DNA of 64,000 nt from Nostoc sp. PCC 7107 (lineage in GTDB: Bacteria > Cyanobacteriota > Cyanobacteriia > Cyanobacteriales > Nostocaceae): NCBI RefSeq assembly GCF_000316625.1, contig NC_019676.1, forward strand, positions 3,490,501 through 3,554,500, read 5' to 3'. Of the stretch, positions 27,970 to 35,870 are shown piece after piece. A model generated the notes under the pieces. That model searched no databases, was not told the DNA's origin, and worked only from the letters and a program-made list of their open reading frames with translations. Within the stretch, counting starts at the first letter, position 1, and every line of letters begins with the position of its first letter. A program made the translations under genes and the position numbers.

Positions 27970-28530
27970 TTAGGACGCTGCGTGCTTGAGAACGAATTCG
28001 ATAGCATCACGTAAATGATCACAATTGTGTAATTGTTTGCGAATCCTACTTTTTAACCATGCCCAACACTTCTCAATACGATTAAGGTCTGGTGAATAGG
28101 GAGGTAAATAAACAAGTTCACAGCCTGCATCATGTATGAGTTGGGCAATTCGACCACCATGATGAAACGTCGCATTATCCACAATTACCCACTCACCGGG
28201 ACGCAAAACCGGAATCAAACATGTTTCTAGCCAGGTTTCAAACACTGTGCGGTTACACGCCCCCTCGACTGTAAATGGGGCAATCAATTGATTATCCCGA
28301 TACCCAGCAATCATGTTAATGCGTCCCTGTCGCCGACCGGATTTGAGGTCGTAAAATCGTTCCCCTGTTGGTGAGTACCCATAGCCGTAGTTATCTCGTT
28401 CATCCATTCCCGATTCATCGACATAAACCAAGTGTGGTGCTTTTGGGTTCTTCAGTTGTGCTAGAAAGGTTGCTCGTTTGGCTTCATCTCGTTGACAGTA
28501 GCCATATGTTTTTTTTACGGGTGTGTCCAA
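27970..28530 (-). CDS. IS630-type transposase, C-terminal DDE part (orfB)
   Basis: 186-residue frame carrying the whole catalytic core: first Asp in YVDESGMDER, second Asp in WVIVDNATFHHG, and the final acidic residue in YSPDLNRIEKCWAWLK. It has no start of its own: the family sequence continues from orfA (RKK) into KTYGY here. The two frames meet at a run of eight A (minus strand), so expression needs frameshifting or transcriptional slippage at that run. Catalytic residues intact. Confidence 0.88.
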   Translation of the reverse strand: MDTPVKKTYGYCQRDEAKRATFLAQLKNPKAPHLVYVDESGMDERDNYGYGYSPTGERFYDLKSGRRQGRINMIAGYRDNQLIAPFTVEGACNRTVFETWLETCLIPVLRPGEWVIVDNATFHHGGRIAQLIHDAGCELVYLPPYSPDLNRIEKCWAWLKSRIRKQLHNCDHLRDAIEFVLKHAAS

Positions 28531-28846
28531 TTTTCTGCAATGCCCGTGAAATCGTGCGTTGACTAATCTCTCCTTCCCATAACTCTACCATTTGGACTTG
28601 AGTTTTATCACCATTTGCTTTGACAAATGCGCGAAACTTCTCCCAATCATCGATTTTGCCACCCCTTTGGCATTCCTGCCTCGATTTGACCTTGATATCA
28701 CCCGTTTGGGCTTTTCTTTGACACCACAAGTTAATCGTATTGCGACTGATATTGAACAATTGGCTCGCCTCACTCTTTTTGAGACCGTCCAACTCAATTG
28801 CTTGCATCACCTTTTGCCGGAAATCATCACTATAGGGTTTAGCCAT
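28484..28846 (-). CDS. IS630-type transposase, N-terminal helix-turn-helix part (orfA)
   Basis: 120 residues: MAKPYSDDFRQKVMQAIE opening, helix-turn-helix with SEASQLFNISRNTINLW, and a second DNA-binding segment up to ALQKIGHTRKK. The family then continues in the other frame; the residues after RKK here are out-of-frame. Overlaps orfB by 47 bp. Confidence 0.86.
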   Translation of the reverse strand: MAKPYSDDFRQKVMQAIELDGLKKSEASQLFNISRNTINLWCQRKAQTGDIKVKSRQECQRGGKIDDWEKFRAFVKANGDKTQVQMVELWEGEISQRTISRALQKIGHTRKKNIWLLSTR

Positions 28847-28926
28847 CTGAGTTTGAATCGCAATACTAGGAATACTTCATAGTTTATGTCCTAATCTTAT
28901 TGGCTACAGCTATATAAAGTAAATCT

Positions 28927-29367
28927 TTAGACGACAAGACGACGCAACATAATCCGAGTCATAACAGCATATATAGCAGCTTCACTCATTTCGGGTAGGC
29001 GCTCATAATCTTTGCTGAGACGATGATATTGGTTAAACCACCCAAATGTTCTTTCGACTACCCAACGTTTCGGTAAAACCTGAAATTCTGACTCGGTACG
29101 CCGTATGACTTCAACATGAGCTTGGATCATCAACCAAACACAAAGAGCAAACTTATCACCGTCATAACCGGAATCAACCCATAAAACTTCAACTTTCTCA
29201 AGTAATTCAGGACGCTCCTCTAACAATTCCATCAAAGCATAGGCAGCAAGCACTCGCTCTGGGGCATTTGCTTCACTTACAACCACTTTCAACAATAATC
29301 CCAGGCTATCAACCAAAGTCTGTCGCTTTCGCCCTTTTACCTTTTTACCGCCATCAAAACCGTACAC
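28927..29367 (-). CDS. IS5-family transposase, C-terminal part (orfB)
   Basis: 146-residue frame starting at YGFDGGKKVKGRKRQ, with the second catalytic Asp in VLWVDSGYDGDKF and the Glu in VVERTFGWFNQYHRLSKDYE (Y-2-R-3-E-6-K motif). The first catalytic Asp is in orfA. A -1 shift at AAAAAAGGGGG would fuse the two frames into KKGDVYGFDG, the family sequence. Confidence 0.88.
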   Translation of the reverse strand: MYGFDGGKKVKGRKRQTLVDSLGLLLKVVVSEANAPERVLAAYALMELLEERPELLEKVEVLWVDSGYDGDKFALCVWLMIQAHVEVIRRTESEFQVLPKRWVVERTFGWFNQYHRLSKDYERLPEMSEAAIYAVMTRIMLRRLVV

Positions 29368-29720
29368 ATCCCCCTTTTTTGGTCAGTTTTAACTGACTGA
29401 CTGTCTGCGGCGAGGGCGCTGGGTTGTGTTGATTTACCTAATTTTAAGCGAACCTGACCGCGTAATGAATGGTTTAATTTTTCCCATACCCCTTTGCGCT
29501 GCCATTTGCGGTAGTAGTTGTATACAGTTGAGCTGGGCGGGAAGTCTCCCGGAAGCATATTCCATTGGCATCCTGTCTTCAGGTGATAGTAGATAGCGTT
29601 GCATACCTCCCGCATATCAGTTGTGCGCGGGTGTCCTCCTTCTTTCGCTGGTGGAATCAAGGGGGCTAGGATTTCCCACTCCATATCTGTTAAGTCTGTG
29701 GGGTAAGACTTTCGCGCCAT
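29337..29720 (-). CDS. IS5-family transposase, N-terminal part (orfA)
   Basis: 127 residues: YPTDLTDMEWEILAPLIP opening, GGHPRTTDMREVCNAIYYHL and the Pro/Trp-rich WNMLPGDFPPSSTVYNYYRKW, ending with the first catalytic Asp in LAADSQSVKT. After KTDQKRG the frame leaves the family sequence; orfB continues it. Two-frame transposases are the norm in this IS5 group. Confidence 0.88.
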   Translation of the reverse strand: MARKSYPTDLTDMEWEILAPLIPPAKEGGHPRTTDMREVCNAIYYHLKTGCQWNMLPGDFPPSSTVYNYYRKWQRKGVWEKLNHSLRGQVRLKLGKSTQPSALAADSQSVKTDQKRGMCTVLMAVKR

Positions 29721-29832
29721 ACCTAACTATGTAAATACACTACGTTTAATGTATCTTATCGTTGTCATAACTCTTTTCTTTTCGCTTTTAGATTTACTTT
29801 ATAAATAGCCTCTAAGATTTGGATGTAACGAA

Positions 29833-30681
29833 TCAATCCTGTTGCCGAGAAAATTTATGACTGCCCCATAAAGAGAGAGCGATCGCCACTACTAATAAAA
29901 TCGGTATACTGTACCAAGGAAACTCAGATAAAGGTGAGTAAACGGCAGCCCGTAAACCAGTGCTGGCGTAAGTTAAAGGTAATAGGTAAACTACACATTT
30001 CAACGCGACTGGTAAGGTACTGGGGTCGAAAAAAGTTGCACCCAGAAAAGACATCGGCACAATCACGAAGTTGTTATATAGTCCCACAGATTCGAGCGAT
30101 CGCACACTTAACCCGACAATTACCCCCAACCCAGCAAATACAGCACAATTCAACACTAACAACAACAAAAATAACGGATTGAGAAAATTCCAGTTACCAG
30201 TAAATAACAGTGCTACCAAAATTACCGAACCAGATGTCATCAAACCTCGCAGAATCCCCGCCAGCATTTTACCAATATGCAGAGATAGAGGATGTATGGG
30301 AGCCAACAACATCTCTTCAAAAGTTTTGCTAAACAGCCTTTCTCCACAAATTGAAAATGTTGTCCCGCCAAAGCTAATGGTCATCGATGATAATGCTACC
30401 ATCCCTGGCAAAATAAATTCTAAATAATTATCATAATTCCCCGTAATACCTGAACCTGGACGAATTGAGCTACCCAGTCCCAAACCAAAAGCCAAAATAT
30501 ATATAAGTGGAGATATTAAACCAGTTGCGGCAACTTGTGTAATTCTGGCACGTAATTTCAACCACTCTCCCCAGAAAATCGTCAGACTATCCGCAAGTAG
30601 AAGTGGAAATTGTGTAGTTTGAAATTTTTTTCCCCAGAGCAATGCTTTTTGAGATGTCACTTGCTTGCAGTTACTTATCAA
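29833..30681 (-). CDS. ABC-2 type transporter permease (orphan)
   Basis: 282 residues with about six hydrophobic helices and an amphipathic N-terminal segment, of the drug/polysaccharide exporter permease class (NodJ/DrrB-like; FAGLGVIVGLSVRSLESVGLYNNFV is a typical ABC-2 segment). It exports a substrate with a separate ATPase, but no ABC ATPase gene adjoins. The IS5-type element begins 18 bp beyond its stop codon. The only in-frame start for the full length is a TTG at 30681; a GTG at 30660 is an alternative. No ribosome site is convincing. Confidence 0.8.
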   Translation of the reverse strand: MISNCKQVTSQKALLWGKKFQTTQFPLLLADSLTIFWGEWLKLRARITQVAATGLISPLIYILAFGLGLGSSIRPGSGITGNYDNYLEFILPGMVALSSMTISFGGTTFSICGERLFSKTFEEMLLAPIHPLSLHIGKMLAGILRGLMTSGSVILVALLFTGNWNFLNPLFLLLLVLNCAVFAGLGVIVGLSVRSLESVGLYNNFVIVPMSFLGATFFDPSTLPVALKCVVYLLPLTYASTGLRAAVYSPLSEFPWYSIPILLVVAIALSLWGSHKFSRQQD

Positions 30682-30901
30682 AGTTCTTGTAAGAATACTT
30701 TACAATTTTAGTTGACTCAATTAATACTCATAATCAAAAATACTGATATTGCAATTTATGTATTATTTATCACTAAAGAAATATAAAATCATAGCTCTAA
30801 TAAATTTTGCAGACAATCATCGTCAAGAATCGGCATACTGAAATAAGGAGAGCAATTCAGAAAGCTCCCTGCTTTCCAAAACGTGAAGGTGTCAAGTACA
30901 A

Positions 30902-31441
30902 ATGAGACGTAAATCAACTGGTAGATCAGCTACAACATCTAAACCTCCGGCTTTTCAGCCTTCTCTGTTCAACCTCACCACGATCGCTATTTTGGGAGGT
31001 GTGCTAGTTTTGGGTATTGGCATTGGGATTGCTTTTAGCTCCACAACCACTTTATCGCCATCCAACGTGGCTTCGCGGGAATTTATTGATACAAGAGCGC
31101 CAAACCCAGAGATTTGTGTACAGTACGGCGCTAGTGCAATGGTGATGGATGCCAGATTATTTGTGACACTTAACCCATTTAACGTTTATGTTGCTCAACC
31201 AAGTATGCGTCCAGGATGCGTATTACGGCAAAATAACTGGGCAATTTTAGAACAGCGCAAACTTGTCACCTCTGACCAAGTAAGAGAATGTAAAAATCGT
31301 CTGAATACCTTTGGTTTTACAGGTAGCTTAGATAGCGAAAAACCTGATATTAGATGTATTTATCAAAACGACGCAGCGCAAAACTTTTTCACATCTCAAC
31401 CGGGAGCCGTGGGATCACCTCAAGACACAGACAGATTTTAG
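30902..31441 (+). CDS. DUF3172-type membrane-anchored protein
   Basis: 179 residues: a basic, Ser/Thr-rich N-terminus, one membrane helix (about 27-47, TIAILGGVLVLGIGIGIAF), then a soluble domain with conserved Cys residues (PEICVQYG, MRPGCVLRQN, VRECKNRL, DIRCIYQN) that could form disulfides outside the cytoplasm. The family is restricted to cyanobacteria and chloroplast lineages and has no known function to me. ATG at 30902. Confidence 0.8.
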   Translation: MRRKSTGRSATTSKPPAFQPSLFNLTTIAILGGVLVLGIGIGIAFSSTTTLSPSNVASREFIDTRAPNPEICVQYGASAMVMDARLFVTLNPFNVYVAQPSMRPGCVLRQNNWAILEQRKLVTSDQVRECKNRLNTFGFTGSLDSEKPDIRCIYQNDAAQNFFTSQPGAVGSPQDTDRF

Positions 31442-31619
31442 TGTGAGAAGAAAGATTGGTTAGAGGCTAGTACAACAAGGCAAAAGTAAAAAGAAAGAAT
31501 ATTCACATCACAAGACTTTTGCTCATTCCAGATGGATACTGAGCATAGCTTCTCACAGAGAAATCAGGTTTATTTATTTCCGCCGTACCGTATTAGTATT
31601 TTGACTCAGCACTTTTAAC

Positions 31620-32462
31620 TTATGGTTTAGGCAGAGGTTGTCCAAATTCAATCACTGGGATTTGGACTTCATTGGATTGATAGTTGGGTGTGGTTCGGGC
31701 TGTAGGAATGGGAAAATTAGGACTGGCTAAGGGCGCAGTACTATTCAAATTACCAGATTGATTGGGAAAGTTGGCTGGAGGAAGAATTGAGCCTGGGATT
31801 TGAGAAGGATTCTTGGAAGATAGGGGAGGTACAGTGATATAGGGTTGTTGTTGGTTAGTAGTGATGGGCGGTAAAGCACTAGGTAACTGTAGATAGTTAG
31901 AGTTGGGATTTAAGTTAGTAGGAGCAGGTGTTTGAGGATAGTAATTATAGGAACTTGGCGGGAAGTTATTAATGTTGGGCTGTAAGTTTGCTGGTTGAAT
32001 GGCGAGATTTTTACTAGAAGTAAAAGGACGTAATATCCAGCGCGTGGGATTATTTCTAGAGACAGGTTGTAGTTTTACCTGATTGATGTCGATATAAGTT
32101 CCGGTGGCTAAATCTAGAACAATTCGAGTTATGGTGGCGTTCAATTGCGAAACCCGGACACGTTGAATTGCGCCAGAATAACTTTGCTTAGTCATAACAT
32201 AACCCAGCTTAGTATCTGGCAGGTCAATAACCAGACGTGGCGGTTGAGAAAGGTAAAAGTATTGCGGCTTTGTACCAGCTGACAACGTAAATTCAAGTTG
32301 TGCCGCTTCTGGATAAAATCGCCAATCATTCAACTTAGCAATTGGTGCAGCATTACTACTACCAGTGTCTAAAGTAATTGCTGTGTAAAATCCTAGCCAG
32401 CTGATACTAACTAGACGCTGGCTCCATAACAAAAACCATTTAGGTTTTGGGCTTGTGTACAT
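31620..32462 (-). CDS. AMIN-domain periplasmic protein
   Basis: 280 residues from the ATG at 32462. After an N-terminal hydrophobic segment, residues about 45-155 form an AMIN domain (LNDWRFYPEAAQLEFTLSAG, YFYLSQPPRLVIDLP, RVRVSQ, TRIVLDL), which localises periplasmic proteins to the peptidoglycan or to septal/pilus structures. The rest is a Pro/Asn-rich disordered tail. No amidase or secretin domain is attached, so its role is probably targeting or scaffolding. The frame to 32492 adds ten residues before the signal anchor. Confidence 0.82.
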   Translation of the reverse strand: MYTSPKPKWFLLWSQRLVSISWLGFYTAITLDTGSSNAAPIAKLNDWRFYPEAAQLEFTLSAGTKPQYFYLSQPPRLVIDLPDTKLGYVMTKQSYSGAIQRVRVSQLNATITRIVLDLATGTYIDINQVKLQPVSRNNPTRWILRPFTSSKNLAIQPANLQPNINNFPPSSYNYYPQTPAPTNLNPNSNYLQLPSALPPITTNQQQPYITVPPLSSKNPSQIPGSILPPANFPNQSGNLNSTAPLASPNFPIPTARTTPNYQSNEVQIPVIEFGQPLPKP

Positions 32463-32589
32463 TATTTGTATTCCGTATATATTTAGACACAAAGAAGTTT
32501 GGTGGAATTAGTAAAAAGTGATACCTCATTCAAGGCAAATTTTAGGCTTTAAATTACCTAATTCCTAACTTACATAATTTGCCCACATT

Positions 32590-33090
32590 TTAATGGCTAT
32601 TTAACTTTTGTGATTTTTCTTGGGTTAGTTGTTTGGTAGCAGTAAATCGCAGAGTTTCGGGAATGCCATTAACTGTTAGTTGACCTGTCATTTTATCTTG
32701 ATCTATTAGCTGCATTTGCATTGTGACTGATTTACTTGTCTCAAGTTGCGAGTCTTGATGAGGACAAAGGATTTCTGGAGTAACTTTTCCAGAAAAACTG
32801 ATCTGTTGATTTTGCAAGATCCCTTTGAGCGAAAGTGGTTGTTCAGTGTCTACATGAGAATTTACAGGCAATAAAGAAGCATTCAAATAAATACCTGATT
32901 GTTGAATCTTTAGTACCAGAGAGTCTGCTATGTCACAGCTGGGTAAGTTCGTGGAGAGAGTAATACTGTAACGTCCGTCAACTACAGAAGGCGCTTTGAG
33001 ATTGTTTTCTCCATAGGCTGTAACAGTTTTAAACAACAGTAACACTGAACCTATAGCTACTCCATAGAAGGTTAAAGATTTAACATTCAT
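32590..33090 (-). CDS. Small exported protein of unknown function
   Basis: 166 residues, with a signal-peptide-like start (MNVKSLTFYGVAIGSVLLLF, then VTAYG). The mature part is beta-rich with two Cys (PSCDIAD and EILCPHQ), like a small periplasmic beta-sandwich. I do not recognise a family. Its start codon overlaps the antiporter stop codon (TAATG at 33088-33092), so it is translationally coupled to the antiporter and may be an accessory of it. Confidence 0.7.
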   Translation of the reverse strand: MNVKSLTFYGVAIGSVLLLFKTVTAYGENNLKAPSVVDGRYSITLSTNLPSCDIADSLVLKIQQSGIYLNASLLPVNSHVDTEQPLSLKGILQNQQISFSGKVTPEILCPHQDSQLETSKSVTMQMQLIDQDKMTGQLTVNGIPETLRFTATKQLTQEKSQKLNSH

Positions 33091-35279
33091 TAGTTTGTCA
33101 CTTTTGATTCTTGGTTGCTGATTTCAGGTAGCACAGAAGCCAGATGAGAGGTAACTTGACTGTAACGGCGGGTAATGAGCAGAGAGGAACGGCATTGAAT
33201 GGCTAGTGCATCTGTGTATCTGCCGAGGGTTTGACGCTCAATTCCCCAAACGCGGCTGGTGCCGGCAATGGTGAGGTCAACTGTTTCGGAAGCTGCAACA
33301 ACGGCTTGAATTGGTTCTGGGGATTCGACAGTTTTAATTTCAATGCGATCGCGTACACTGGCTGGTAGTTGCTCCATCATTTTGTATAATTCATAACTCA
33401 ACTCATCTTTTTGTTGATTTTCCCCAAGTACCTGTAAAATCTGCAACATACAGGTATCACGGTTAATCAAGAGTCTCAAAGCTAAAATTAAGGCTAAATC
33501 ATCATGAATATTTGCCGAGTAAGGAACCAATAAGTTTTCTAAACGCTCTAATCCCCGATCTACAAATACGGCAACATCCACTGGTGCAGTGCTGAGAATC
33601 TGCCCGACTCTGCCACCTAAACGATTGTTACTAAAAGCTGGACGATGCCATCCGACAAGTATTAAATCTGTTTGTTCAATTTGGGCGATTTGGGCTGTTT
33701 CTCGCGCCACATTACTGGATATGCGAATAATCGGATGCACATAGGAACGAGCAATTTGCGGTTCTAAGGTGTTAATCAATTCTTCTAGTTGCTGGCGACG
33801 CTGAAGAATTAATCGTTCCGCTTCTACTGGGGTACTCTCAAAGGCATAATCTTCTTGCAATTCAATTAAGCTAAGAGGACTGACTACAGCAGGTTGTCTG
33901 TAGTTGAGTGCCAAAGTTACTGCAAATTGCAGCAACCCTTTTTGTGTGCTAGGATTCGCAACCGGCACTAAAATCCGGTAATTAGGAGCAGCTTCAACAA
34001 CAGTAGTAGGTTCAGTTGTCGCTTCTGCTTCCAAGTCTGGTTCGACTACATCCAACTTGATGAGATGTTTGGGATATGTCCACTCCAGCAGGGGCGAAGT
34101 CATAAATGTTGTTACCAATGCCATAATTACCAGCATGGTAAAGACCAAGGGTGAAATTACGCCTAACTCTAAACCAATGTTGAGAACAATTAGCTCGGTT
34201 AAACCCCGTGTATTCATTAACCAACCAAGGGCGGAAGCTTCTCGCTTATTGATGCCACTTACACGAGCAGCTACATAAGTGCCAATATACTTGCCAGCGA
34301 TCGCCACAAACAATACCAATCCACATAACAGCCATAATTCAGGACGATTTAGTAAACCTATCTGCGTCCGCAAGCCACTATAGGCAAAAAATATTGGTAG
34401 CAGAAATATCAAGACAAAATCTTCGGTTTTAACCGCTAATTCTCGAACTAAATCTGCATTCTTGGGCATTGCTGCACCCAATAAAAACGCGCCAAAAATT
34501 AGGTGAATCCCAATTAGTTCGGTGATGAGTGCAGAACCAACTACCGCCATGTAAATTACGGCTAAAAGTAACTGGCTTAAACGTCCAGTACGCCGATAGT
34601 AAGTGGCTAACCGTTGAAGAAACCAACGCCCCACCGTTAGCATAAAGGTAATGTAGACAATGCTCTCAATAATTGTGGGTATAGCACCAGCAATGTTACC
34701 CGTTCGGGCTACGGCGATTGCTACTGCTAAAATACACCATGCAGTCACATCATCTACGGCTGCACAAGTTAATGCCAAGGTTCCTAGCCGTGTCCCCTGC
34801 AAATTGTTCTCTGTAATAATTCTTGCCAATACCGGAAAAGCAGTAATTGACATTGCTGCACCTAAAAATAGGGCAAAGGCAGTAAACGAGACACTAGCAT
34901 TAGAAACCAGAGGATACAGCAGTAAAGACAAAATAGCCGCCAGAGAAAACGGCACAATTATGCTGACATTCGAGGTAAGAATCGCTGCTTGTAAGTTTCC
35001 ACTGAGATATTTAGGATTAAGTTCTAACCCAATTAAAAACATGAAAAATATTAATCCCACCTGAGACAATACATTAAGAAACGGAATTGTTTCAGGTGGA
35101 AATAAACTAGCTGCTACATGGGGAGCAAGCAATCCAAACAAAGATGGGCCAAGCATAATGCCGGCAACAATTTCACCAATTACCAAAGGTTGCTTAATTG
35201 ATTTGAATGCCAGACCTATGAGCCGGGACAGTCCAATAACAATCAGCACCTCGATCAAAACGAGAATAACTGTGTGCAT
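33090..35279 (-). CDS. CPA2-type cation/proton antiporter with C-terminal universal-stress-type domain
   Basis: 729 residues. Twelve or so hydrophobic helices over residues 1-395 (IKQPLVIGEIVAGIMLGPSL; ITAFPVLARII; the paired Asp in AAVDDVTAWCILA, the ion-binding motif). Residues about 430-720 are cytoplasmic, with two universal-stress-like halves (YRILVPVANPSTQKG; DLILVGWHRP; LLVPYS; DLTIAGTSRVW). Same general class as cyanobacterial NhaS3/KefB-like exchangers. Role: Na+/K+ and pH homeostasis, perhaps nucleotide-regulated. First gene of a two-gene unit with the small exported protein. Confidence 0.9.
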   Translation of the reverse strand: MHTVILVLIEVLIVIGLSRLIGLAFKSIKQPLVIGEIVAGIMLGPSLFGLLAPHVAASLFPPETIPFLNVLSQVGLIFFMFLIGLELNPKYLSGNLQAAILTSNVSIIVPFSLAAILSLLLYPLVSNASVSFTAFALFLGAAMSITAFPVLARIITENNLQGTRLGTLALTCAAVDDVTAWCILAVAIAVARTGNIAGAIPTIIESIVYITFMLTVGRWFLQRLATYYRRTGRLSQLLLAVIYMAVVGSALITELIGIHLIFGAFLLGAAMPKNADLVRELAVKTEDFVLIFLLPIFFAYSGLRTQIGLLNRPELWLLCGLVLFVAIAGKYIGTYVAARVSGINKREASALGWLMNTRGLTELIVLNIGLELGVISPLVFTMLVIMALVTTFMTSPLLEWTYPKHLIKLDVVEPDLEAEATTEPTTVVEAAPNYRILVPVANPSTQKGLLQFAVTLALNYRQPAVVSPLSLIELQEDYAFESTPVEAERLILQRRQQLEELINTLEPQIARSYVHPIIRISSNVARETAQIAQIEQTDLILVGWHRPAFSNNRLGGRVGQILSTAPVDVAVFVDRGLERLENLLVPYSANIHDDLALILALRLLINRDTCMLQILQVLGENQQKDELSYELYKMMEQLPASVRDRIEIKTVESPEPIQAVVAASETVDLTIAGTSRVWGIERQTLGRYTDALAIQCRSSLLITRRYSQVTSHLASVLPEISNQESKVTN

Positions 35280-35870
35280 GGTTTCCTCTAAAAGACTATC
35301 TGGTTTCCCTAAAATGATTCTTGAAAAAATGGGAAATTGTCAACCTTGTTAAGCATATTCCATGTAAGTTTATGTTCGATTAGGATGTTAATTGTTGTTA
35401 CGACTTCATCATGCTAATCAACAGTAAATTGCTTAAATTTAAGAGATATTTAGAGAATAATGGGCAAATTTTTGAGATAAAACCTAGTGAATGATTAACA
35501 GTTATCAGGCATATTTTTTGTATGAGCATTTAGATGCTATGTTTTAGAGATTTTATGCTCAAACATTCTCTATATATTTACTTAATAAATATGTAATTAA
35601 TACTCTATGGATAACTCAGAATCACTTATTTAACTAAACGGTTGGTTTATAAGTTTTTTTTTGGGGAAAAAGTTAAATATTAGTAATCCTATGCTATCAG
35701 GATAGCATGTATCACATTCCTCATGAAAAGATATTGGATAAATGCTAAATATTTCATCTGATGCCCCTAGCCTCTTTTTTTTAGCAGGATTTAGGGGGAT
35801 ATACAAGTCTCGAATACCAGAGTATTAAATTATGAAATAAAGCCAAACTTATTTATTGCCAGAATTTGAT
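35280..35870. other. Intergenic region upstream of the CPA2 antiporter
   Basis: About 590 bp of AT-rich sequence between the antiporter start and the end of the multi-kinase gene. Its one clear structure is the palindrome at 35691-35708, listed separately. Promoter of the antiporter unit expected here; no open frame seen. Confidence 0.5.
35691..35708. promoter_or_regulatory. Perfect 8-bp dyad, possible operator
   Basis: ATGCTATC-AG-GATAGCAT. The two-base spacer is too short for a good hairpin loop and suits a dimeric regulator site. It lies about 410 bp upstream of the antiporter and 160 bp past the end of the kinase gene. Confidence 0.45.

Larger units (their letters stand above)
27952..28912 (-). 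mobile_element. IS630/Tc1-type insertion sequence nested in the IS5-type element
   Basis: 961 bp with about 25-bp imperfect terminal inverted repeats: left TAGCTATAGCC...TTAGGAC (to 27976), right GTCCTAATC...GGCTACAGCTA (from 28888). TA dinucleotides on both sides (27950-27951, 28913-28914) fit the TA target duplication of this superfamily. It carries an N-terminal helix-turn-helix frame and a DDE frame. Confidence 0.88.
27941..29812 (-). mobile_element. IS5-family element (IS427/IS1031-like), interrupted in its left end
   Basis: The right end, read inward from 29812, starts GAGGCTATTTATAAAGTAAA. The left end starts GAGACTATTTA at 27941 and resumes as TAAAGTAAATCT at 28915, after an inserted IS630-type element. 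Joined, the two ends match at about 23 of 24 positions. The element is flanked by TAA on both sides (27938-27940 and 29813-29815), a 3-bp target duplication as expected for this group. Without the insert it is about 0.9 kb. Its transposase is in two overlapping frames. Confidence 0.88.

Noticed and set aside
27930-29820. Composite transposon or palindrome target for two side-by-side elements
   Set aside because: The flanks first looked like a palindrome split at its centre, but they are the two ends of the IS5-type element; nesting explains all bases and both target duplications.
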